DNA of 64,000 nt, taken from NCBI GenBank assembly GCA_018340805.1, contig JACMZG010001914.1:22718826-22782825 (forward strand), given 5' to 3'. The first letter of the stretch is position 1; the number at the start of each line of letters is the position of its first letter. Below, in pieces: positions 11,801 through 20,150 of this stretch. A model generated the notes under the pieces. The model saw nothing but the letters and a program-made list of their open reading frames with translations, searched no databases and was not told the DNA's origin. Origin of the DNA: Microvelia longipes. Taxonomy: Eukaryota > Arthropoda > Insecta > Hemiptera > Veliidae. The translations under genes and the position numbers were made by a program.

Positions 11801-14800
11801 CAAAATTAACTCATAAGGCCTCTCTAGTAATAACATCTCTATGCATAAGATGTATTAAAAATAGTATTTAATATGGATAGCAATGTACAGGGTTCCGGGT
11901 TTGAAATAGTATCACCTAATTATTCTCATCGTGTCTAAAATGATAATCCAAGCATAATTACCAGGGTTTCTTTCAAGGGGGGGGGGGGCAGGACCCCCCT
12001 CCCACTCTGGAAGAAAAAATTAAATGTAACCCTCCTCCGTTCCACGGTGCGGTTCAAAAATAGCCCCTTAATAACAATAATGACTCTTGCTAAAAAAAAT
12101 TGTTAAGATCAGAATTTAAAATATAATTTAATTTTAATTATTATTTTTGTAATTATTACTCAAATATGGTAATTTCTTTACCTTTGGTAACTTAAAAAAG
12201 TTAAGTTATACAATACTTTTTATATAAATACTCTCTTTACAACAAAGTTATAGGATACAGTAATATTACCTATTTTGGAAACCACATTGAATCCTATAAA
12301 ATTATATACAAATATTACTTTGTCCCAATCATTTTTTATGAAGCTATTCTTTGACATATATCATAGATTATTGATAAAAGTATTTATTTCTTGTAGATTT
12401 AAACAAAAACTGTGATGTATGTCAAACAATAGCTTAATAAAAAATTAAGGTAATACAAATATCAACTTTCTGGGATTTTACAGCAAAAATGGCAATATTA
12501 CGGTATCCTATAACTTAAATAAATAAAGTCTTTATCATCACGAATAAAAATAAACAAAAGGATAATGTCCAATCAAATAAATATAATTAAAAATTAAGTT
12601 TAAAGAATTAAAATATAAGTTTAAAAAATTCATCACTTTCATACAGGGGATTAGTGATGAGAATATCCATGATCTATTTTTTAAATTTGTTAACCTCCAG
12701 ATCTTAAAGAACTCTCAGGAAACTTAACTTTTAAAAGTTACCAAAAGTAGTAAAAAAATTATCATAATTGGTTAATAGTTACCAAAAATAATAATGGTGA
12801 ATTTGAACTCACAAGAGTATATTTACCATGGATAGAGACCATTTTCGAAAGTCTTGGACCATGCTCCCCTTATTTTATCTGAAATGTTCCACCCTGTATA
12901 CCCATTGCTACACCTTAATTTAGTTATTGGGAATTATTGTCGCGTTTACTGTGTTTCTGTTGATTCCCTAAGATTAATTGTATAATATCTATTTTGAGTT
13001 TTAATTTTCTTGATTCGTTTTTTTGGCCATTTATTTACAACTATTTTATTTATCTTCATGTAAATTTTATCATAATAGTGACTAAAGAGATGTTCTCTGG
13101 TTTTTTATACTACCTAAAATAAAAATAATTATCAAAATACTCTTTATGACCATTTTAACATGATTATGACCAAAAGTGTGGCTGAAATATAGTTGGTAGA
13201 TGAAGCAGAGTGTATTATTTCCTTTAAGTGTCAAAATAGATATTATATTGTTGTGTTACTTAATAGAAATTATTAATGTGTTAACTCTCTTTTTTATCTT
13301 TGGGCTATAACATTAAAAAAATCCCCCCCCCCCTTGCCGCCCAACAATTTTTACAGCTGTGTAAAATTTTTGTATATACCCCCCATAATTTTGAGATACC
13401 CTCCCTCCAGAAAACTCCGAAAGAAACCCGGATCATTACTTATAGTGTTTGTTTTCATTATGCTGTAAATTATATTCTTTGGTGGATAAGAATAAATTAA
13501 TAATAAAATAAATTATTTTAGAACAGAGCCCCCAGGGCCCTCCTTCCTTTATTGCTTCTAAATCTTCTATAATAAACAAGGAACCATTTGGCACTACCAA
13601 GACACAGCCCATTATGATAAATAGGGTTTTATTTATTTCTTCCTTTCAACTTGAATCTCTTATCATATTTACTTATAATTATTAACATATTCCACAAAAG
13701 GTAAGGGAAAGGGTGTTAGATGTCTTAAAGTAAATTTGAGACGCATAAGGAAGTAGGATTTTTCCTAAAATTAGATCAGTTCTTTCTCTCAGAGGAGTTG
13801 ATGATGTACCTATATAAAGTTTGGTTACTGTTCAGCTTGAGGTGTGTTTACAAGATAAGCACAGGTACATCTGTAAATACAGACACCAACAAGTGTCTTC
13901 CCCTTTTTAGGATCTATAGATGCTAACATAATATAGTATGACACACAGTTAAAATCAGTTTACAGCGTGTGTAAATAGTGTTGAGGAACCAATGACATTG
14001 GCTTGATATGAAATTCTGGGTGTAGTTTAACATCCAAGACTAACCTCGTAGGCTCACTGACATTATTTTCCCATGCTGTCATCTGATGTTAACCATGGTT
14101 CTTACTATGCATTAATTAATTTACAATTGGCCATTCATCTCACAGCTATCTAACCTGAATCAGATGGCCCTCACACTAAGTTTTTACCTAAAGTGAAATA
14201 TTTTGTTAATTTTAGACATTTGAAAGGCCAGAATATTTGGATCAATTCCTTTACTTTCTGAAACTACTAGCATGGGAAACATCATCTTTAATAAGGTTCT
14301 TAGGTATAATTTGGGCAACCTAATTGTAGAAAGTTAGAAAAGATAGGGTTTAGGCAACATTTTGATAATTGTTAAGTTTTAAAAGTCAAGTTATCATAAT
14401 AAAAATAATTGACTCTGGACTGGTTTCATTCAAATTCAGCACCTCAAGAAACATTGAAAACAACACCCTACTCAACTCTCGTTGATTGCTGACCATATTT
14501 TATGTTCCAATGACTTTTTGCTCACTTTGAGTGGTTGTATTGACTCCAGATTGGTTTCATAACAGTACATAAATAAGCATCTTTTTAGACAAAACATTTT
14601 AAGCCTTAATTTTACAGTTTTTTTTTTGTAAATTTTGCAGACTCAGCAAATCGGGTCAATGACGTGACAATAACTTGGCTTCCAATAGGGTTTGTGTCCT
14701 CCTAAAGGTAGATATTTGTACCAAGTTCGGTTTAAAAATATTAAAATGTTTGAAAAATAGAGTGCTTACAGAAATCTGGACCTTTGAAATAATATTTTGA

Positions 14801-17800
14801 AAATTTACTAAACGGTCAAAAAACCCAAATTAAAGAAGACTTTTCTTCTATATCTAACATTTTATTTTGATAACTTAACTTCTACATTGTTTTGAAACTT
14901 TTTCACCAAATAAACCATAACACTTCAAACACCCAAATTGAAATTAAAACTATTGGTGAATAAAAACTATAATATAGCACATGGTTATAAACGGTAGGCA
15001 GCATGGGAAAATAGTGTTAAGGAACCAATAAGGTTGGTCTGATACGAAATTGTGGGTGTGGTTTAACAACTAGATCTAACCTCATTGGCTTCCTCGCATT
15101 ATTTTCCTACACTGTTAACTGATTATAACTGTGTGTTATACTAGAACAGCACATTATATTTTTTCAGACTCACTCCTTGACTTCAGAAACAGATTTATTA
15201 GTGAATAGTAGTCCACATTGTCCTTTTAATTGTTCAGATATCTTATGTAAATTATCTTCTTGTTCGTCTTCTTTCTTTTTGCCTAGTCCAAGACTCATCA
15301 CTTTATTCTTACCATAGAAAAACCTACTGCAATAAACAAATAATATTAATATGTTGGTAATATACACATTTAGGGCACTTTCGTGTACGTTATTGTTTAC
15401 ACAATTAACTAGTAAATTAAAACTTTGAGATCGGTGTTGGTCTCCAAAGGACACTTAAGAGACAAGATGAATTTCCAAAAACTATATTTCACTACACAGA
15501 AACGTAGTATAATTCATGTTAATAAAATATACAGAAATAATTATGCAGTAATAATGCATGTAGTAAAAGATAGTTATTGAAAAGTCGTCTAGTCTTAAGA
15601 TGACTTTTTTAGTTTAGTCTTTAGATGATTGCTTTCAGCGCCTTAAAGCAAATATAATCTTTTTTTTCTTTACCTTGTCTCCTTCCATTCTTCTCTTAAA
15701 TCTTTAAGTTTAATATTTCTCATATTTTCAACAGAAAAGACAAAAATGTGATTATATTTTCCTATAGATTTCCGTATTTCTTCTATTAACTTTTGCTTAG
15801 CAGGTAAACCTTTCTTTGTTGTTTTGGTCAAGGAAACTGAAAATAAACAAAAGTAAAATCAAAATTATCTCCACGAATATTTATGAAACAGGGATTAAAT
15901 TAAACTGAATAGAATGATTTAATCTATAATCTTAAGGCTGTACTATACATAGTATGACATACGGTTAAAGTCAGTTGAGATCATAGGAAAGTAATGCGAG
16001 GGAGCCAATGAGATTAGTCCTGGATGTTAAACTACGCCCACATTTTCATATCAGGCTAACCTCTTTGGATCCACAACACTATTTCCCCACGCTGTCAACT
16101 GATTATAACTAAGTGTCAAAGTGTCATATTACACCTTAACATTTTTTTTGAATTCTCAATATACAGCCTGCAAAGGTAACCTGTAGGCAACTTCATGGGG
16201 AGGTTTTTTGTGTTCCCGTCACAAATAATTTGCTAAATATCATATCCTTTACAGTGAGATACTTCATAACAACTGACTTATATAAATAAAACATGGTATT
16301 AAAAAGAGGTGATGAGTTTAGCTTATTCCATTTTTGAGCCTACACTTAGAAACTCTGCAGATTTTGCTACCTAGCAAGGTAGGGGCAAGAATTACAACTC
16401 TGTTGCAATAATATATTTGATAATAGAAAATGTTAAATTATGAAGATAATTAAGTTGTCATCGACTTATTGTCCAATTGTGTTGTTGTGACTGAAAATTG
16501 TCATTATAACCAGTAAAACAACCTGGTTATTACCTAATTTCAAAGTGAAATAGAATCAACAAGAGAATTCACTCCTCTTAAAAACATCTCTGAGTAAGCA
16601 TTAAATTAGATTCTACAGAAGACTGCTGGCAAGGTAAAAGAATAATGGCAAATAAATTTAGGTTTAAATATAGTTCTATACTTTATGAAGTTGACAAATG
16701 TAAACAATTAACAAACCCAAGAGTATACTTAATGTTTATACTTCATCGTGGAAAAGAAACAGGCAGCTTATCTTTAAATTTATCAGAGAATCCACATGTT
16801 GGTTGGACTTAGGTGGTTACTATGGAATTATTATTATTATTGGTTATTGGTTAATAATGGAATTAGGTGGTAGTGTCTGTGGTTAATAAAAAGGCGGGGA
16901 TTGTAGCCCCTTTGTGGAAATGTTTCAATATTGTTGTCACCCCAGATCCTTCACTTTGAAGAGGTGAATAAAATCAATTAAGTCTTTACGTTCCTGCCAA
17001 TTTTTTAGAGGAGGGATTAAGAAGGAGCCCGGGCAAAAGAAGAACAAAGACGTAATGCCTCTAAAATCTACCGTTGAATTAAAGAACACACATAAAATCC
17101 ACCATGTGAGCTTAAGGTGAATTAAAAGACAGACCAAAGGTTAAAAACTGTGAGACACAAAATAACATTGTTCCATGACATTTACATAACTTTACTATTA
17201 TGCACAATTTTAAGTGTGACAAGACCCTTGTCTTACAATTCAACTGAGAATCAAAAGATTGGTTGAATTTAGGTGGGTCTGTTGTAGGTAAAAAGGGAGG
17301 AAGAAAGAAGTGAGAAGATTTAATCATTATAACGTTATGCATGAATTAGTCCTTAAGTTTACATCAATTTTGTGGGGGAGGAGCCTTTGGTAAATTAAAT
17401 CCCAGAGGTAAAGTATCTATAATTGAAAAACAGAGTTGAAATCCACCGTTTGACGTAATTCCACCCACTAGAGAGTTCGTTGGAGTTGAATTTAAGACAA
17501 GCAAGAAGCAGAAAATGTTATTTTATTTGCAGAATATTAAAGAACCCAAGATAAGGCAGTAAGCACCGTCATTGTTTACTCCACGATGCTTCATTTATAT
17601 CTGTTTAGTTGAAGTGTTATCTTCTTGTAAAAACTTCTTACAAATCACCAAAAACAACATTGAGCTGGAAACATTAGATTAATTGCTGTATCCCATTCTT
17701 TCCAATAAAAGACAAGTATAAGCTCATAATTAAAGAATTAAATAAGATTGAATTATTTCCCAAATTTAGATAGTAGGAGGCAGCAGAAGATAACACATGT

Positions 17801-17897
17801 TTACAAAACATTTTGTGGCAATTCTATTTCACCAGGGAACCAACATAATCATTAATGAAATATACTCACTTTTCTTGTCTCTCTTTGATTTTGGCAT
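8703..17897 (-). CDS. MRTO4: MRTO4 (Mrt4), ribosome assembly factor, complete five-exon coding region
   Basis: Joined minus-strand exons 17897-17870, 15836-15674, 15323-15174, 11519-11291 and 8882-8703 encode 249 aa. Mrt4 is a nucleolar paralogue of ribosomal stalk protein uL10 (P0). It occupies the uL10 site on pre-60S particles and is exchanged for uL10 during maturation. Recognisable family landmarks are the start MPKSKRDKK, then [70 protein letters not shown] and [10 protein letters not shown]. The tail is highly acidic (about 20 Asp/Glu-rich residues), as in homologues. All junctions are GT-AG and keep frame (phases 1, 2, 2, 0). Human MRTO4 is 239 aa, so the length fits. The gene lies head to head with 14-3-3 zeta, and no damage is visible. 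Confidence 0.95.
9037..9279. mobile_element. Foldback MITE-like element with about 110-bp imperfect arms
   Basis: The left arm starts AGATTTAGG and runs through TGTCAATGTAGAT, CGCTTCCACTG and ATGGATGA. The right arm carries the same landmarks in inverse order (TCATCCAT, CAGTGGAAG, ATCTACATTGA, CCTAAATCT). Nearly the whole element can fold into one long hairpin. There is no coding capacity. A target duplication is not clear. Confidence 0.75.
9736..10528. mobile_element. Non-autonomous hAT-like element, 793 bp
   Basis: The left end reads CAGTGGCAGACAGAGCC and the right end, reverse complemented, CAGGAGTGGACTGGCC, resembling hAT termini. The flanking octamers TATATGAT (9728-9735) and AATATAAT (10529-10536) agree at 6 of 8 positions, compatible with an old 8-bp target duplication. 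The inside is rich in GGCC/GGGCCC runs and has an internal near-repeat (CTAGATTTAGGTA at about 10072 and 10224). No transposase is seen. Confidence 0.5.
11291..11519 (-). CDS. MRTO4: MRTO4 coding exon 4
   Basis: 229 bases, ending in phase 0 at donor GTAAGG. It encodes [16 protein letters not shown], then the segment with [34 protein letters not shown] and [16 protein letters not shown]. This is the most conserved block of the family and decides the identification. Confidence 0.95.
11579..11843. mobile_element. hAT-type MITE family M1, copy 1
   Basis: The left terminus is CATAGAGATATATTAATAGA and the right terminus ends AACATCTCTATG; they are inverted repeats of about 20 bp with a few mismatches. 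Internal landmarks (TCCAAGAGTG.. TTAAGGTT, GGTTACTTTTT.GATGTTTC) match copy 2 at 62161-62443. A clean target duplication is not visible here. It lies about 60 bases from the MRTO4 exon 4 acceptor. Confidence 0.8.
12245..12516. mobile_element. Foldback element nested in the 11962-13431 element
   Basis: Terminal inverted repeat AAGTTATAGGATAC.GTAATATT at both ends, plus an inner inverted pair (GAAGCTATT.TTTGACATA.AT near 12341 and its complement near 12415-12450). It is about 270 bp and folds along most of its length. No coding capacity. Confidence 0.7.
12733..12898. repeat. Dispersed repeat family R2, copy 1 (TATACAGGGTGG end)
   Basis: It matches 63561-63732: AAAAGTTACC, AAATTTGAACTC.CAAGA, TTTTCGAAAGTCTTGGACCATG and a terminal CCACCCTGTATA. 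Reverse complemented, the end reads TATACAGGGTGG, a terminus commonly seen in insect interspersed repeats. No coding capacity. Confidence 0.6.
13933..14108. mobile_element. Foldback MITE family F1, copy A
   Basis: Starts ATAGTATGACACACAGTTAA and ends with the imperfect complement ..CTTACTAT. The arms share TGACAGC.TGGGAAAATA-like and GAGG.ACCAATGA.. GGTTAGTCT-like motifs. It is homologous to copies B and C. The two arms together make most of the element. Confidence 0.7.
14974..15143. mobile_element. Foldback MITE family F1, copy B
   Basis: Same organisation as copy A: left arm ATAGCACATGGTTATAAACG.. GGAAAATAGTGTTAAGGAACC, right arm ending ACTGATTATAACTGTGTGTT. The right edge is about 30 bases from the MRTO4 exon 3 donor site. 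Confidence 0.7.
15174..15323 (-). CDS. MRTO4: MRTO4 coding exon 3
   Basis: 150 bases. The frame requires the acceptor at GCAGTAG|G (exon starts 15323), not the earlier CAG three bases upstream. The result is [18 protein letters not shown] and onward to GLLFTN and KSVSEVK, ending at donor GTGAGT in phase 2. Use of the upstream CAG would insert a TAG codon. A foldback element lies only about 30 bases beyond the donor. Confidence 0.92.
15324..15673 (-). other. MRTO4: MRTO4 intron 2
   Basis: A 350-base intron, the shortest in the gene. AT-rich, with GTAAAG donor and an acceptor ending GCAGTAG. I see no insertion in it. Confidence 0.9.
15674..15836 (-). CDS. MRTO4: MRTO4 coding exon 2
   Basis: 163 bases, residues 10 to 63 plus two bases of codon 64. 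The acceptor is TTTTCAG and the donor GTAAAG. It encodes [11 protein letters not shown], then the first part of the uL10-like domain with [20 protein letters not shown]. The basic and amphipathic segment is expected to contact 25S/28S rRNA. Confidence 0.93.
15949..16130. mobile_element. Foldback MITE family F1, copy C
   Basis: Starts ATAGTATGACATACGGTTAA and ends CTGATTATAACTAAGTGTCA with short extension to CATATT. Inner inverted motifs GCCAATGAGATTAGTC and GGCTAACCTCTTTGGATC pair. It is the third member of the family with copies A and B. Confidence 0.7.
16750..17540. repeat. Diverged tandem duplication of about 400-475 bp
   Basis: Two blocks share an ordered series of landmarks. Block one: GAGAATCC then TTGGTTGGACTTAGGTGG, later GAGGAGGGATTAAG and AAAATCCACC. 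Block two: GAGAATCAAAAG then TTGGTTGAATTTAGGTGG, later GGGGGAGGAGCC and GAAATCCACC. Similarity is modest and patchy, so boundaries are approximate. It could also be two copies of one decayed element. Confidence 0.4.
17870..17897 (-). CDS. MRTO4: MRTO4 coding exon 1
   Basis: Twenty-eight coding bases give MPKSKRDKK plus one base of the next codon, the near-invariant basic N terminus of the family. The donor is GTGAGT. The ATG is set by this match. The exon is too short to find by open-frame length alone. An intron of about 2.0 kb follows (15837-17869). Confidence 0.93.
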
Positions 17898-18560
17898 GAT
17901 TAAATTTATTTATAAACTATTTAATAATTAATTAACTAAAATAAAAAAGATACGAAGATCCTAAAATTCACTCAACATAACCTTGTAGATAACCATAAAA
18001 ACGTGGTCAAACCTTCCCCGCATTAATATTTACCAGACATGTGTGATAAATTTTAAATATATTCTAGATCTTTTAGAATTAATCTTGAAATCAAAGGATT
18101 AATTAAAAATACAAATTAAATTAATTATGGAAAGTTCAAAGCAACTTTTTACAGGGGAAAGATCACAAGTGTAGAATGTCCATGTTCGGCGGCTTGTTGC
18201 AAATCAGGATAAAATTTTTATAAATCCATTATTTATTGCGATTATTGTATTCTGGATTAAAATTAAATAATTTTTTAATCATATTAAATACAGCTCTGAC
18301 ATAAAAAAATATTTTTTAAATTTTTATATAAAATTTTACGTAGGATTGATCGATAAATCGAAAGTCTAACTTTGTTAAAAAAATACTTTTAATTGTTTTA
18401 TAAAAAACAAACTTAGATATAAATTAATAAAATTAACCTATTATGTCAATAAAAGTAATAAATTGATTTAATTTGATAATTTTTGTTGATTTTTTGACAT
18501 GTTAGATTGTTACTTGACCGGTTGTACGGCCGTTCCATCATGCCATTTGCTCCGAGCCGT
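17898..18560. promoter_or_regulatory. Head-to-head intergenic region, probable bidirectional promoter
   Basis: Only about 660 bases separate the MRTO4 ATG (minus strand) from the probable 14-3-3 zeta first exon (plus strand). No TATA box at a convincing distance is seen for either gene. A GATCGATAAATCGAAAG stretch near 18347 has the ATCGATA core related to the insect DRE (TATCGATA), a weak match. Start sites for both genes are inferred, not observed. Shared regulation is plausible for two housekeeping genes. Confidence 0.5.
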
Positions 18561-18659
18561 GTTGAGTATTCGTGTCGGTCTAACATAGAATTGTGCGAGT
18601 GAGCGGCAGTATTAGATTTTAGTGCGCTAGTTTTTTAGGATATTGTATTTTTACTAAAT
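18540..18659 (+). other. 14-3-3zeta: Probable non-coding first exon of 14-3-3 zeta
   Basis: A CpG-containing stretch, unlike the AT-rich flanks, ends at a consensus donor AAAT|GTAAGTAA (GT at 18660-18661). It contains GGCAGTATTAG near 18604, resembling an initiator. The first coding exon at 33860 begins with an acceptor 11 bases before the ATG, so at least one upstream 5' untranslated exon must exist, and this is the best candidate. The 5' limit is arbitrary, and alternative first exons could lie elsewhere in the long first intron. Confidence 0.45.
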
Positions 18660-19969
18660 GTAAGTAATAATTTTATGGTATTTTCATAGTTTTTAAGGTT
18701 TTTATATGTGTAATTAGGATGGTAGATGTGTGGGTGACGCACGAAGGAGTGCCCCGGTCCGGCGAAATCGCCATATTGGTTTACTTCTTCCACCTATTTG
18801 CCGGCTCAAGATTTTTATATCGTTAATTTCAGTCCACGAAATAGTTATTTTTTTTCTTATAAGTGTACAGTTTAAATCAGTAATTATCGTAGAATATAAT
18901 TATTAAAGAATTTCACTTATTTCGTCGAAGGATTTGCATGTAAGTTACCTCATGGTTCATTCTTGAGAACCCGCCGCTCTTTGGTTATAATTCTGTCACT
19001 AGTTAAACCAGTAATTTACTCCTTACTATCTATATTACTTTAAAATTGTATTCATTTACGCGTATTACACCCTCTATTACGTCGACAGACATGAATTTTG
19101 ATGGAAAACAGGAAAATAAATGAGTTAAGGACACTCCCCATTACAAGTGTGTAGACAGCTACTATTGCCAGTTACATACCTACACGTTCCTTTATCTAAC
19201 CTATTTTTTAAATTATCACTCTAGTTTTAACATTATTTTCTTGAAATTAATAGTTCCAAAACCTCTTGTCCTGCCAAACAAGTGAAATTGTTAATTTTTA
19301 AGTACCATTAATATTAAGTTATATATAAGTTTTTATAAATCCTAGTTTCATTACCTTAATTCTTCCTTGAGTGCCATTCATTCATTAATTTTTACCTCAC
19401 GTTAGTCATACTTAAGTAATTTTAAGTTTGTGTTATCTATTTATTATGTATGAATTATGTATCTCTTAGTGTCTTTATTCCTTGAGTAGTTAGTTGATAT
19501 TGCATGTTCGTTTTTAATTTAAGTAATTTTAATTTCAATTTATATTTGTATTTGTACCAAATTTATGTATCTTTCAGTACAGCTTCATTGTAAATCTAAA
19601 GTTGATTCATCTGCATTGCCTTCATTTCAATCCTGGTCTCACTACTCTACCTGTAATTATTATACCATTTCTATTTTAATTATTCTAACCATCCTGATGT
19701 TTTAATAAAATTCGTTTTCAAATTAATTAGAAGTTTTTTCCCTATTGATCCATCCAGACTTAAAAATATAGGGGGTTAAAATTTGTGTAGGTATTAAAGA
19801 ATGGGGTGGAATCTATTTAATCACTCTTTTATTCATTGTAGTTTGTATCTGCATTCGAAATGTTTGTTTATTTAAATTTTATTACGTTTGCTTAATTGAT
19901 AATCATAAAATTGATGAGTAATTTTTTGTTAGTTATAATTTTTATTTTGATAATGGTTTATTAATTAAT

Positions 19970-20150
19970 CGGGGTGCGGAGACGAAGGTGAAGTATGTTG
20001 GCGAGAGGGGGTTCAGCTTGACCCCCACCATCGATACGGAGGGTCCCCCTCCTTGTTGCCAGGGCAGTACCCCGGGTCGACTAGCTTGTTACCATGGAGG
20101 CAATACCTCGAGAAAAATCGATGTAGATTCTCCTGCGGACCTTCAGACAT
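19970..20150 (+). other. GC-rich island in 14-3-3 zeta intron 1
   Basis: A compact G/C-rich stretch with GGGGGTTCAGCTTGACCCCC (a near-inverted repeat), CCCGGG and two ATCGAT sites inside very AT-rich DNA. An open frame (19988-20293) crosses it but continues into AT-rich sequence without recognisable domains, so I do not call a gene. It may be an alternative 5' exon, an enhancer or an old insertion. Confidence 0.35.

Larger units (their letters stand above)
11962..13431. mobile_element. hAT-like non-autonomous element, 1.47 kb, with nested insertions
   Basis: Left end CAGGGTTTCTTTC, followed by a run of 12 G. Right end GAAAGAAACCCGG, preceded within about 100 bases by a run of 11 C. The termini are 13-bp inverted repeats with one mismatch. 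Flanking octamers ATAATTAC (11954-11961) and ATCATTAC (13432-13439) match at 7 of 8, a hAT-style duplication. No transposase frame remains. A foldback element (12245-12516) and a dispersed repeat (12733-12898) are nested within. Confidence 0.65.
11520..15173 (-). other. MRTO4: MRTO4 intron 3
   Basis: A 3.65-kb intron largely built from insertions: a hAT-type MITE (11579-11843), a larger hAT-like element (11962-13431) with others nested in it, and two copies of a foldback family (13933-14108 and 14974-15143). The remaining 14109-14973 shows no feature I can name. Confidence 0.85.
15837..17869 (-). other. MRTO4: MRTO4 intron 1
   Basis: A 2.0-kb intron. It carries foldback copy C (15949-16130) and a diverged local duplication (about 16750-17540). 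The open frames at 16937-17137 and 17112-17342 lie in this duplicated intronic DNA and are not genes. Confidence 0.85.
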
